A DNA stretch of 64,000 bases from Bathymodiolus brooksi (taxonomy: Eukaryota > Mollusca > Bivalvia > Mytilida > Modiolidae), in contig OY804586.1 in NCBI GenBank assembly GCA_963680875.1, positions 52,300,203 to 52,364,202 of the forward strand, written 5' to 3'. Below the pieces are notes generated by a model. It was not told the DNA's origin. It worked only from the letters and a program-made list of their open reading frames with translations, and did no database searches. The position numbers and the translations under genes are program-made. Below are positions 22,601-37,162 of the stretch, one piece after another. Every line of letters starts with the position of its first letter. The stretch's first letter is position 1.

Positions 22601-25600
22601 CATACCATTTAACTATATTTACAGGTTATATTTTACTGTTTACCAATGACAGTTCTCTCCCTTTCTTCATCTATATCATTTAACTATATTTACAGGTTAT
22701 ATTTTATTGTATACCAATGACAGTTCTCTCCCTTTCTTCATCTATATCATTTAACTATATTTACAGGTTATATTTTACTGTATACCAATGACAGTTCTCT
22801 CCCTTTCTTCATCCATACCATTTAACTATATTTACAGGTTATATTTTACTGTTTACCAATGACAGTTCTCTCCCTTTCTTCATCCATATCATTTAACTAT
22901 ATTTACAGGTTATATTTTATTGTATACCAATGACAGTTCTCTCCCTTTCTTCATCCATACAATTTAACTATATTTACAGGTTATATTTGACCGTATACCA
23001 ATGACAGTTTTCTCCCTTTCTTCATCCATACCATTTAACTATATTTACAGGTTATATTTTACTGTTTACCAATGACAGTTCTCTCCCTTTCTTCATCCAT
23101 ATCATTTAACTATATTTACAGGTTATATTTTATTGTATACCAATGACAGTTCTCTCCCTTTCTTCATCCATACCATTTAACTATATTTACAGGTTATATT
23201 TTATTGTATACCAATGACAGTTCTCTCCCTTTCTTCATCCATACAATTTAACTATATTTACAGGTTATATTTTACCGTATACCAATGACAGTTCTCTCCC
23301 TTTCTTCATCCATACCATTTAACTATATTTACAGGTTATATTTTACTGTTTACCAATGACAGTTCTCTCCCTTTCTTCATCTATATCATTTAACTATATT
23401 TACAGGTTATATTTTATTGTATACCAATGACAGTTCTCTCCCTTTCTTCATCTATATCATTTAACTATATTTACAGGTTATATTTTACTGTATACCAATG
23501 ACAGTTCTCTCCCTTTCTTCATCCATACCATTTAACTATATTTACAGGTTATATTTTACTGTTTACCAATGACAGTTCTCTCCCTTTCTTCATCTATATC
23601 ATTTAACTATATTTACAGGTTATATTTTACTGTATACCAACGACAGTCCTCTCCCATTCTTCATCTATATCATTTAACTATGTTTACAGGTTATATTTTA
23701 CTGTATACCAATGACAGTTCTCTCCCTTTCTTCATCCATACAATTTAACTATATTTACAGGTTATATTTTACCGTATACCAATGACAGTTCTCTCCCTTT
23801 CTTCATCCATACCATTTAACTATATTTACAGGTTATATTTTACCGTATACCAATGACAGTTCTCTCCCTTTCTTCATCCATACCATTTAACTATATTTAC
23901 AGGTTATATTTTACTGTATACCAATGACAGTTCTCTCCCTTTCTTCATCCATACAATTTAACTATATTTACAGGTTATATTTGACTGTATACCAATGACA
24001 GTTCTCTCCTTTCTTCATCCATACCATTTAACTATATTTACAGGTTATATTTTACCGTATACCAATGACAGTTCTCTCCCTTTCTTCATCCATACCATTT
24101 AACTATATTTACAGGTTATATTTTACTGTTTACCAATGACAGTTCTCTCCCTTTCTTCATCTATATCATTTAACTATATTTACAGGTTATATTTTATTGT
24201 ATACCAATGACAGTTCTCTCCCTTTCTTCATCCATATCATTTAACTATATTTACAGGTTATATTTTACCGTATACCAATGACAGTTCTCTCCCTTTCTTC
24301 ATCCATACCATTTAACTATATTTACAGGTTATATTTTACTGTTTACCAATGACAGTTCTCTCCCTTTCTTCATCTATATCATTTAACTATATTTACAGGT
24401 TATATTTTATTGTATACCAATGACAGTTCTCTCCCTTTCTTCATCTATATCATTTAACTATATTTACAGGTTATATTTTACTGTATATCAATGACAGTTC
24501 TCTCCCTTTCTTCATCCATACCATTTAACTATATTTACAGGTTATATTTTACTGTATACCAATGACAGTTCTCTCCCTTTCTTCATCTATATCATTTAAC
24601 TATATTTATAGGTTATATTTTACTGTTTACCAATGACAGTTCTCTCCCTTTCTTCATCCATACCATTTAACTATATTTACAGGTTATATTTTACTGTATA
24701 CCAATGACAGTTCTCTCCCTTTCTTCATCCATACCATTTAACTATATTTACAGGTTATATTTTACTGTTTACCAATGACAGTTCTCTCCCTTTCTTCATC
24801 CATATCATTTAACTATATTTACAGGTTATATTTTATTGTATACCAATGACAGTTCTCTCCCTTTCTTCATCCATACCATTTAACTATATTTACAGGTTAT
24901 ATTTTATTGTATACCAATGACAGTTCTCTCCCTTTCTTCATCCATACAATTTAACTATATTTACAGGTTATATTTGACCGTATACCAATGACAGTTCTCT
25001 CCCTTTCTTCATCCATACCATTTAACTATATTTACAGGTTATATTTTACTGTTTACCAATGACAGTTCTCTCCCTTTCTTCATCTATATCATTTAACTAT
25101 ATTTACAGGTTATATTTTATTGTATACCAATGACAGTTCTCTCCCTTTCTTCATCTATATCATTTAACTATATTTACAGGTTATATTTTACTGTATACCA
25201 ATGACAGTTCTCTCCCTTTCTTCATCCATACCATTTAACTATATTTACAGGTTATATTTTACTGTTTACCAATGACAGTTCTCTCCCTTTCTTCATCCAT
25301 ATCATTTAACTATATTTACAGGTTATATTTTATTGTATACCAATGACAGTTCTCTCCCTTTCTTCATCCATACAATTTAACTATATTTACAGGTTATATT
25401 TGACCGTATACCAATGACAGTTCTCTCCCTTTCTTCATCCATACCATTTAACTATATTTACAGGTTATATTTTACTGTTTACCAATGACAGTTCTCTCCC
25501 TTTCTTCATCCATATCATTTAACTATATTTACAGGTTATATTTTACTGTATACCAATGACAGTTCTCTCCCTTTCTTCATCCATACCATTTAACTATATT

Positions 25601-28600
25601 TACAGGTTATATTTTATTGTATACCAATGACAGTTCTCTCCCTTTCTTCATCCATACCATTTAACTATATTTACAGATTATATTTTACCGTATACCAATG
25701 ACAGTTCTCTCCCTTTCTTCATCCATACCATTTAACTATATTTACAGGTTATATTTTACTGTTTACCAATGACAGTTCTCTCCCTTTCTTCATCTATATC
25801 ATTTAACTATATTTACAGGTTATATTTTATTGTATACCAATGACAGTTCTCTCCCTTTCTTCATCTATATCATTTAACTATATTTACAGGTTATATTTTA
25901 CTGTATACCAATGACAGTTCTCTCCCTTTCTTCATCCATACCATTTAACTATATTTACAGGTTATATTTTACTGTTTACCAATGACAGTTCTCTCCCTTT
26001 CTTCATCTATATCATTTAACTATATTTACAGGTTATATTTTACTGTTTACCAATGACAGTTCTCTCCCTTTCTTCATCCATACCATTTAACTATATTTAC
26101 AGGTTATATTTTACCGTATACCAATGACAGTTCTCTCCCTTTCTTCATCCATACCATTTAACTATATTTACAGGTTATATTTTACTGTTTACCAATGACA
26201 GTTCTCTCCCTTTCTTCATCCATATCATTTAACTATATTTACAGGTTATATTTTATTGTATACCAATGACAGTTCTCTCCCTTTCTTCATCCATACCATT
26301 TAACTATATTTACAGGTTATATTTTATTGTATACCAATGACAGTTCTCTCCCTTTCTTCATCCATACAATTTAACTATATTTACAGGTTATATTTGACCG
26401 TATACCAATGACAGTTCTCTCCCTTTCTTCATCCATACCATTTAACTATATTTACAGGTTATATTTTACTGTTTACCAATGACAGTTCTCTCCCTTTCTT
26501 CATCTATATCATTTAACTATATTTACAGGTTATATTTTATTGTATACCAATGACAGTTCTCTCCCTTTCTTCATCTATATCATTTAACTATATTTACAGG
26601 TTATATTTTACTGTATACCAATGACAGTTCTCTCCCTTTCTTCATCCATACCATTTAACTATATTTACAGGTTATATTTTACTGTTTACCAATGACAGTT
26701 CTCTCCCTTTCTTCATCCATATCATTTAACTATATTTACAGGTTATATTTTATTGTATACCAATGACAGTTCTCTCCCTTTCTTCATCCATACAATTTAA
26801 CTATATTTACAGGTTATATTTGACCGTATACCAATGACAGTTCTCTCCCTTTCTTCATCCATACCATTTAACTATATTTACAGGTTATATTTTACTGTTT
26901 ACCAATGACAGTTCTGTCCCTTTCTTCATCCATATCATTTAACTATATTTACAGGTTATATTTTACTGTATACCAATGACAGTTCTCTCCCTTTCTTCAT
27001 CCATACCATTTAACTATATTTACAGGTTATATTTTATTGTATACCAATGACTTTTCTCTCCCTTTCTTCATCCATACCATTTAACTATATTTACAGGTTA
27101 TATTTTACCATATACCAATGACAGTTCTCTCCCTTTCTTCATCCATACCATTTAACTATATTTACAGGTTATATTTTACTGTTTACCAATGACAGTTCTC
27201 TCCCTTTCTTCATCTATATCATTTAACTATATTTACAGGTTATATTTTATTGTATACCAATGACAGTTCTCTCCCTTTCTTCATCTATATCATTTAACTA
27301 TATTTACAGGTTATATTTTACTGTATACCAATGACAGTTCTCTCCCTTTCTTCATCCATACCATTTAGCAATATTTACAGGTTATATTTTACTGTTTACC
27401 AATGACAGTTCTCTCCCTTTCTTCATCTATATCATTTAACTATATTTACAGGTTATATTTTACTGTATACCAACGACAGTCCTCTCCCATTCTTCATCTA
27501 TATCATTTAACTATGTTTACAGGTTATATTTTACTGTATACCAATGACAGCTCTCTCCCTTTCTTCATCCATACAATTTAACTATATTTACAGGTTATAT
27601 TTTACCGTATACCAATGACAGTTCTCTCCCTTTCTTCATCCATACCATTTAACTATATTTACAGGTTATATTTTACCGTATACCAATGACAGTTCTCTCC
27701 CTTTCTTCATCCATACCATTTAACTATATTTACAGGTTATATTTTACTGTATACCAATGACAGTTCTCTCCCTTTCTTCATCCATACAATTTAACTATAT
27801 TTACAGGTTATATTTGACTGTATACCAATGACAGTTCTCTCCTTTCTTCATCCATACCATTTAACTATATTTACAGGTTATATTTTACCGTATACCAATG
27901 ACAGTTCTCTCCCTTTCTTCATCCATACCATTTAACTATATTTACAGGTTATATTTTACTGTTTACCAATGACAGTTCTCTCCCTTTCTTCATCTATATC
28001 ATTTAACTATATTTACAGGTTATATTTTATTGTATACCAATAACAGTTCTCTCCCTTTCTTCATCCATATCATTTAACTATATTTACAGGTTATATTTTA
28101 CTGTATACCAATGACAGTTCTCTCCCTTTCTTCATCCATACCATTTAACTATATTTACAGGTTATATTTTATTGTATACCAATGACAGTTCTCTCCCTTT
28201 CTTCATCCATACAATTTAACTATATTTACAGGTTATATTTTACCGTATACCAATGACAGTTCTCTCCCTTTCTTCATCCATACCATTTAACTATATTTAC
28301 AGGTTATATTTTACTGTTTACCAATGACAGTTCTCTCCCTTTCTTCATCTATATCATTTAACTATATTTACAGGTTATATTTTATTGTATACCAATGACA
28401 GTTCTCTCCCTTTCTTCATCTATATCATTTAACTATATTTACAGGTTATATTTTACTGTATACCAATGACAGTTCTCTCCCTTTCTTCATCTATATCATT
28501 TAACTATATTTACAGGTTATATTTTACTGTTTACCAATGACAGTTCTCTCCCTTTCTTCATCCATACCATTTAACTATATTTACAGGTTATATTTTACTG

Positions 28601-31600
28601 TATACCAATGACAGTTCTCTCCCTTTCTTCATCCATACCATTTAACTATATTTACAGGTTATATTTTACTGTTTACCAATGACAGTTCTCTCCCTTTCTT
28701 CATCCATATCATTTAACTATATTTACAGGTTATATTTTATTGTATACCAATGACAGTTCTCTCCCTTTCTTCATCCATACCATTTAACTATATTTACAGG
28801 TTATATTTTATTGTATACCAATGACAGTTCTCTCCCTTTCTTCATCCATACCATTTAACTATATTTACAGGTTATATTTTACCATATACCAATGACAGTT
28901 CTCTCCCTTTCTTCATCCATACCATTTAACTATATTTACAGGTTATATTTTACTGTTTACCAATGACAGTTCTCTCCCTTTCTTCATCTATATCATTTAA
29001 CTATATTTACAGGTTATATTTTATTGTATACCAATGACAGTTCTCTCCCTTTCTTCATCTATATCATTTAACTATATTTACAGGTTATATTTTACTGTAT
29101 ACCAATGACAGTTCTCTCCCTTTCTTCATCCATACCATTTAACAATATTTACAGGTTATATTTTACTGTTTACCAATGACAGTTCTCTCCCTTTCTTCAT
29201 CTATATCATTTAACTATATTTACAGGTTATATTTTACTGTATACCAACGACAGTCCTCTCCCATTCTTCATCTATATCATTTAACTATGTTTACAGGTTA
29301 TATTTTACTGTATACCAATGACAGCTCTCTCCCTTTCTTCATCCATACAATTTAACTATATTTACAGGTTATATTTTACCGTATACCAATGACAGTTCTC
29401 TCCCTTTCTTCATCCATACCATTTAACTATATTTACAGGTTATATTTTACCGTATACCAATGACAGTTCTCTCCCTTTCTTCATCCATACCATTTAACTA
29501 TATTTACAGGTTATATTTTACTGTATACCAATGACAGTTCTCTCCCTTTCTTCATCCATACAATTTAACTATATTTACAGGTTATATTTGACTGTATACC
29601 AATGACAGTTCTCTCCTTTCTTCATCCATACCATTTAACTATATTTACAGGTTATATTTTACCGTATACCAATGACAGTTCTCTCCCTTTCTTCATCCAT
29701 ACCATTTAACTATATTTACAGGTTATATTTTACTGTTTACCAATGACAGTTCTCTCCCTTTCTTCATCTATATCATTTAACTATATTTACAGGTTATATT
29801 TTATTGTATACCAATAACAGTTCTCTCCCTTTCTTCATCCATATCATTTAACTATATTTACAGGTTATATTTTACTGTATACCAATGACAGTTCTCTCCC
29901 TTTCTTCATCCATACCATTTAACTATATTTACAGGTTATATTTTATTGTATACCAATGACAGTTCTCTCCCTTTCTTCATCCATACAATTTAACTATATT
30001 TACAGGTTATATTTTACCGTATACCAATGACAGTTCTCTCCCTTTCTTCATCCATACCATTTAACTATATTTACAGGTTATATTTTACTGTTTTCCAATG
30101 ACAGTTCTCTCCCTTTCTTCATCTATATCATTTAACTATATTTACAGGTTATATTTTATTGTATACCAATGACAGTTCTCTCCCTTTCTTCATCTATATC
30201 ATTTAACTATATTTACAGGTTATATTTTACTGTATACCAATGACAGTTCTCTCCCTTTCTTCATCCATACCATTTAACTATATTTACAGGTTATATTTTA
30301 CTGTATACCAATGACAGTTCTCTCCCTTTCTTCATCTATATCATTTAACTATATTTACAGGTTATATTTTACTGTTTACCAATGACAGTTCTCTCACTTT
30401 CTTCATCCATACCATTTAACTATATTTACAGGTTATATTTTACTGTATACCAATGACAGTTCTCTCCCTTTCTTCATCCATACCATTTAACTATATTTAC
30501 AGGTTATATTTTACTGTTTACCAATGACAGTTCTCTCCCTTTCTTCATCCATATCATTTAACTATATTTACAGGTTATATTTTATTGTATACCAATGACA
30601 GTTCTCTCCCTTTCTTCATCCATACCATTTAACTATATTTACAGGTTATATTTTATTGTATACCAATGACAGTTCTCTCCCTTTCTTCATCCATACAATT
30701 TAGCTATATTTACAGGTTATATTTTACTGTATACCAATGACAGTTCTCTCCCTTTCTTCATCCATACCATTTAACTATATTTACAGGTTATATTTTACTG
30801 TTTACCAATGACAGTTCTCTCCCTTTCTTCATCTATATCATTTAACTATATTTACAGGTTATATTTTATTGTATACCAATGACAGTTCTCTCCCTTTCTT
30901 CATCTATATCATTTAACTATATTTACAGGTTATATTTTACTGTATACCAATGACAGTTCTCTCCCTTTCTTCATCCATACCATTTAACTATATTTACAGG
31001 TTATATTTTACTGTTTACCAATGACAGTTCTCTCCCTTTCTTCATCCATATCATTTAACTATATTTACAGGTTATATTTTATTGTATACCAATGACAGTT
31101 CTCTCCCTTTCTTCATCCATACCATTTAACTATATTTACAGGTTATATTTTACTGTTTACCAATGACAGTTCTCTCCCTTTCTTCATCTATATCATTTAA
31201 CTATATTTACAGGTTATATTTTATTGTATACCAATGACAGTTCTCTCCCTTTCTTCATCTATATCATTTAACTATATTTACAGGTTATATTTTACTGTAT
31301 ACCAATGACAGTTCTCTCCCTTTCTTCATCCATACCATTTAACTATATTTACAGGTTATATTTTATTGTATACCAATGACAGTTCTCTCCCTTTCTTCAT
31401 CTATATCATTTAACTATATTTACAGGTTATATTTTACTGTATACCAATGACAGTTCTCTCCCTTTCTTCATCCATACCATTTAACTATATTTACAGGTTA
31501 TATTTTACTGTATACCAATGACAGTTCTCTCCCTTTCTTCATCTATATCATTTAACTATATTTACAGGTTATATTTTACTGTTTACCAATGACAGTTCTC

Positions 31601-34600
31601 TCCCTTTCTTCATCCATACCATTTAACTATATTTACAGGTTATATTTTACTGTATACCAATGACAGTTCTCTCCCTTTCTTCATCCATACCATTTAACTA
31701 TATTTACAGGTTATATTTTACTGTTTACCAATGACAGTTCTCTCCCTTTCTTCATCCATATCATTTAACTATATTTACAGGTTATATTTTATTGTATACC
31801 AATGACAGTTCTCTCCCTTTCTTCATCCATACCATTTAACTATATTTACAGGTTATATTTTATTGTATACCAATGACAGTTCTCTCCCTTTCTTCATCCA
31901 TACAATTTAGCTATATTTACAGGTTATATTTTACTGTATACCAATGACAGTTCTCTCCCTTTCTTCATCCATACCATTTAACTATATTTACAGGTTATAT
32001 TTTACTGTTTACCAATGACAGTTCTCTCCCTTTCTTCATCTATATCATTTAACTATATTTACAGGTTATATTTTATTGTATACCAATGACAGTTCTCTCC
32101 CTTTCTTCATCTATATCATTTAACTATATTTACAGGTTATATTTTACTGTATACCAATGACAGTTCTCTCCCTTTCTTCATCCATACCATTTAACAATAT
32201 TTACAGGTTATATTTTACTGTTTACCAATGACAGTTCTCTCCCTTTCTTCATCTATATCATTTAACTATATTTACAGGTTATATTTTACTGTATACCAAC
32301 GACAGTCCTCTCCCATTCTTCATCTATATCATTTAACTATGTTTACAGGTTATATTTTACTGTATACCAATGACAGCTCTCTCCCTTTCTTCATCCATAC
32401 AATTTAACTATATTTACAGGTTATATTTTACCGTATACCAATGACAGTTCTCTCCCTTTCTTCATCCATACCATTTAACTATATTTACAGGTTATATTTT
32501 ACCGTATACCAATGACAGTTCTCTCCCTTTCTTCATCCATACCATTTAACTATATTTACAGGTTATATTTTACTGTATACCAATGACAGTTCTCTCCCTT
32601 TCTTCATCCATACAATTTAACTATATTTACAGGTTATATTTGACTGTATACCAATGACAGTTCTCTCCTTTCTTCATCCATACCATTTAACTATATTTAC
32701 AGGTTATATTTTACCGTATACCAATGACAGTTCTCTCCCTTTCTTCATCCATACCATTTAACTATATTTACAGGTTATATTTTACTGTTTACCAATGACA
32801 GTTCTCTCCCTTTCTTCATCTATATCATTTAACTATATTTACAGGTTATATTTTATTGTATACCAATAACAGTTCTCTCCCTTTCTTCATCCATATCATT
32901 TAACTATATTTACAGGTTATATTTTACTGTATACCAATGACAGTTCTCTCCCTTTCTTCATCCATACCATTTAACTATATTTACAGGTTATATTTTATTG
33001 TATACCAATGACAGTTCTCTCCCTTTCTTCATCCATACAATTTAACTATATTTACAGGTTATATTTTACCGTATACCAATGACAGTTCTCTCCCTTTCTT
33101 CATCCATACCATTTAACTATATTTACAGGTTATATTTTACTGTTTTCCAATGACAGTTCTCTCCCTTTCTTCATCTATATCATTTAACTATATTTACAGG
33201 TTATATTTTATTGTATACCAATGACAGTTCTCTCCCTTTCTTCATCTATATCATTTAACTATATTTACAGGTTATATTTTACTGTATACCAATGACAGTT
33301 CTCTCCCTTTCTTCATCCATACCATTTAACTATATTTACAGGTTATATTTTACTGTATACCAATGACAGTTCTCTCCCTTTCTTCATCTATATCATTTAA
33401 CTATATTTACAGGTTATATTTTACTGTTTACCAATGACAGTTCTCTCCCTTTCTTCATCCATACCATTTAACTATATTTACAGGTTATATTTTACTGTAT
33501 ACCAATGACAGTTCTCTCCCTTTCTTCATCCATACCATTTAACTATATTTACAGGTTATATTTTACTGTTTACCAATGACAGTTCTCTCCCTTTCTTCAT
33601 CCATATCATTTAACTATATTTACAGGTTATATTTTATTGTATACCAATGACAGTTCTCTCCCTTTCTTCATCCATACCATTTAACTATATTTACAGGTTA
33701 TATTTTATTGTATACCAATGACAGTTCTCTCCCTTTCTTCATCCATACAATTTAGCTATATTTACAGGTTATATTTTACTGTATACCAATGACAGTTCTC
33801 TCCCTTTCTTCATCCATACCATTTAACTATATTTACAGGTTATATTTTACTGTTTACCAATGACAGTTCTCTCCCTTTCTTCATCTATATCATTTAACTA
33901 TATTTACAGGTTATATTTTATTGTATACCAATGACAGTTCTCTCCCTTTCTTCATCTATATCATTTAACTATATTTACAGGTTATATTTTACTGTATACC
34001 AATGACAGTTCTCTCCCTTTCTTCATCCATACCATTTAACTATATTTACAGGTTATATTTTACTGTTTACCAATGACAGTTCTCTCCCTTTCTTCATCCA
34101 TATCATTTAACTATATTTACAGGTTATATTTTATTGTATACCAATGACAGTTCTCTCCCTTTCTTCATCCATACCATTTAACTATATTTACAGGTTATAT
34201 TTTACTGTTTACCAATGACAGTTCTCTCCCTTTCTTCATCTATATCATTTAACTATATTTACAGGTTATATTTTATTGTATACCAATGACAGTTCTCTCC
34301 CTTTCTTCATCTATATCATTTAACTATATTTACAGGTTATATTTTACTGTATACCAATGACAGTTCTCTCCCTTTCTTCATCCATACCATTTAACTATAT
34401 TTACAGGTTATATTTTATTGTATACCAATGACAGTTCTCTCCCTTTCTTCATCTATATCATTTAACTATATTTACAGGTTATATTTTACTGTATACCAAT
34501 GACAGTTCTCTCCCTTTCTTCATCCATACCATTTAACTATATTTACAGGTTATATTTTACTGTATACCAATGACAGTTCTCTCCCTTTCTTCATCTATAT

Positions 34601-36930
34601 CATTTAACTATATTTACAGGTTATATTTTACTGTTTACCAATGACAGTTCTCTCCCTTTCTTCATCCATACCATTTAACTATATTTACAGGTTATATTTT
34701 ACTGTATACCAATGACAGTTCTCTCCCTTTCTTCATCCATACCATTTAACTATATTTACAGGTTATATTTTACTGTTTACCAATGACAGTTCTCTCCCTT
34801 TCTTCATCCATATCATTTAACTATATTTACAGGTTATATTTTATTGTATACCAATGACAGTTCTCTCCCTTTCTTCATCCATACCATTTAACTATATTTA
34901 CAGGTTATATTTTATTGTATACCAATGACAGTTCTCTCCCTTTCTTCATCCACACAATTTAGCTATATTTACAGGTTATATTTTACTGTATACCAATGAC
35001 AGTTCTCTCCCTTTCTTCATCCATACCATTTAACTATATTTACAGGTTATATTTTACTGTTTACCAATGACAGTTCTCTCCCTTTCTTCATCTATATCAT
35101 TTAACTATATTTACAGGTTATATTTTATTGTATACCAATGACAGTTCTCTCCCTTTCTTCATCTATATCATTTAACTATATTTACAGGTTATATTTTACT
35201 GTATACCAATGACAGTTCTCTCCCTTTCTTCATCCATACCATTTAACTATATTTACAGGTTATATTTTACTGTTTACCAATGACAGTTCTCTCCCTTTCT
35301 TCATCCATATCATTTAACTATATTTACAGGTTATATTTTATTGTATACCAATGACAGTTCTCTCCCTTTCTTCATCCATACCATTTAACTATATTTACAG
35401 GTTATATTTTACTGTTTACCAATGACAGTTCTCTCCCTTTCTTCATCTATATCATTTAACTATATTTACAGGTTATATTTTATTGTATACCAATGACAGT
35501 TCTCTCCCTTTCTTCATCTATATCATTTAACTATATTTACAGGTTATATTTTACTGTATACCAATGACAGTTCTCTCCCTTTCTTCATCCATACCATTTA
35601 ACTATATTTACAGGTTATATTTTACTGTATACCAATGACAGTTCTCTCCCTTTCTTCATCTATATCATTTAACTATATTTACAGGTTATATTTTACTGTT
35701 TACCAATGACAGTTCTCTCCCTTTCTTCATCCATACCATTTAACTATATTTACAGGTTATATTTTACTGTATACCAATGACAGTTCTCTCCCTTTCTTCA
35801 TCCATACCATTTAACTATATTTACAGGTTATATTTTACTGTTTACCAATGACAGTTCTCTCCCTTTCTTCATCCATATCATTTAACTATATTTACAGGTT
35901 ATATTTTATTGTATACCAATGACAGTTCTCTCCCTTTCTTCATCCATACCATTTAACTATATTTACAGGTTATATTTTATTGTATACCAATGACAGTTCT
36001 CTCCCTTTCTTCATCCATACAATTTAACTATATTTACAGGTTATATTTTACCGTATACCAATGACAGTTCTCTCCCTTTCTTCATCCATACCATTTAACT
36101 ATATTTACAGGTTATATTTTACTGTTTACCAATGACAGTTCTCTCCCTTTCTTCATCTATATCATTTAACTATATTTACAGGTTATATTTTATTGTATAC
36201 CAATGACAGTTCTCTCCCTTTCTTCATCCATACCATTTAACTATATTTACAGGTTATATTTTACTGTTTACCAACGACAGTCCTCTCCCATTCTTCATCT
36301 ATATCATTTAACTATGTTTACAGGTTATATTTTACTGTATACCAATGACAGTTCTCTCCCTTTCTTCATCCATACAATTTAACTATATTTACAGGTTATA
36401 TTTTACCGTATACCAATGACAGTTCTCTCCCTTTCTTCATCCATACCATTTAACTATATTTACAGGTTATATTTTACCGTATACCAATGACAGTTCTCTC
36501 CCTTTCTTCATCCATACCATTTAACTATATTTACAGGTTATATTTTACTGTATACCAATGACAGTTCTCTCCCTTTCTTCATCCATACAATTTAACTATA
36601 TTTACAGGTTATATTTGACTGTATACCAATGACAGTTCTCTCCTTTCTTCATCCATACCATTTAACTATATTTACAGGTTATATTTTACCGTATACCAAT
36701 GACAGTTCTCTCCCTTTCTTCATCCATACCATTTAACTATATTTACAGGTTATATTTTACTGTATACCAATGACAGTTCTCTCCCTTTCTTCATCCATAC
36801 CATTTAACTATATTTACAGGTTATATTTTACTGTATACCAATGACAGTTCTCTCCCTTTCTTCATCTATATCATTTAACTATATTTACAGGTTATATTTT
36901 ACTGTATACCAACAACAGTTCTCTCCCTTT
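13650..36930 (+). repeat. 71-bp minisatellite made of copied exon 7 splice junctions, ~328 units
   Basis: Period is 71 bp throughout. One unit is 31 nt of intron end (CTTCATCCATACCATTTAAC, then TATATTTACAG) followed by 40 nt identical or nearly so to the start of exon 7 (GTTATATTTTACTGTATACC, then AATGACAGTTCTCTCCCTTT). The first exon-start copy is at 13681 and the last at 36891. The distance of 23,210 bp equals 327 periods minus 7, and exactly seven units carry a 1-bp deletion (TCTCCTTTCT, e.g. 15771, 21308, 24005, 27838, 29612). That gives 328 exon starts, of which 327 are decoys. Variant units recur in a block pattern (see findings). 71 is not a multiple of 3, and a decoy read as exon hits TAA in its intron part after ~20 codons. 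Confidence 0.98.
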
Positions 36931-37082
36931 GTACATGTGGACTGGTGTGTTTGAACGTTCTTTACAGTATATCATAAAAAATTTGTCCTTCAACACGACC
37001 TACTTTCTGACGATTCAGAGCGAGATAGAGGACGGATCAGGAGTAATGTCAGGAAGGAAAATCTTCACCACTAGATCTGTCG
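36891..37082 (+). CDS. DCC/neogenin-like receptor, exon 7 (rest of FN3-c), downstream of the decoy array
   Basis: A 192-nt exon, phase 1 to phase 1, ending CTGTCG|GTATGT. It encodes 64 residues beginning (G)YILLYTNNSSLPLYMWTG and including YIIKNLSFNTTYFLTI with the tyrosine-corner Tyr, then KIFTTRS. With exon 6 it completes an FN3 domain. GYILLY fits the GYI-YY strand of the last FN3 domain of DCC/neogenin. Its first 40 nt are the last unit of the 71-bp array. Unlike most units it reads AACAAC (Asn-Asn) rather than AATGAC (Asn-Asp), and it continues with GTACATGTGG instead of the intron part. This is the only acceptor in the array followed by a full exon and donor. Confidence 0.93.
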
Positions 37083-37162
37083 GTATGTCAAAAATATTAG
37101 CTGACTTGGCTTATAATGTAGATTTGTCAGTATGTCAACCACGGTAGCTGGTTTAATTGGTT

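Noticed and set aside
13650..36930. CRISPR-like array or centromeric satellite
   Set aside because: Units are contiguous with no variable spacers. The unit is clearly derived from the adjacent splice junction of exon 7, and the array lies inside an intron of a coding gene.
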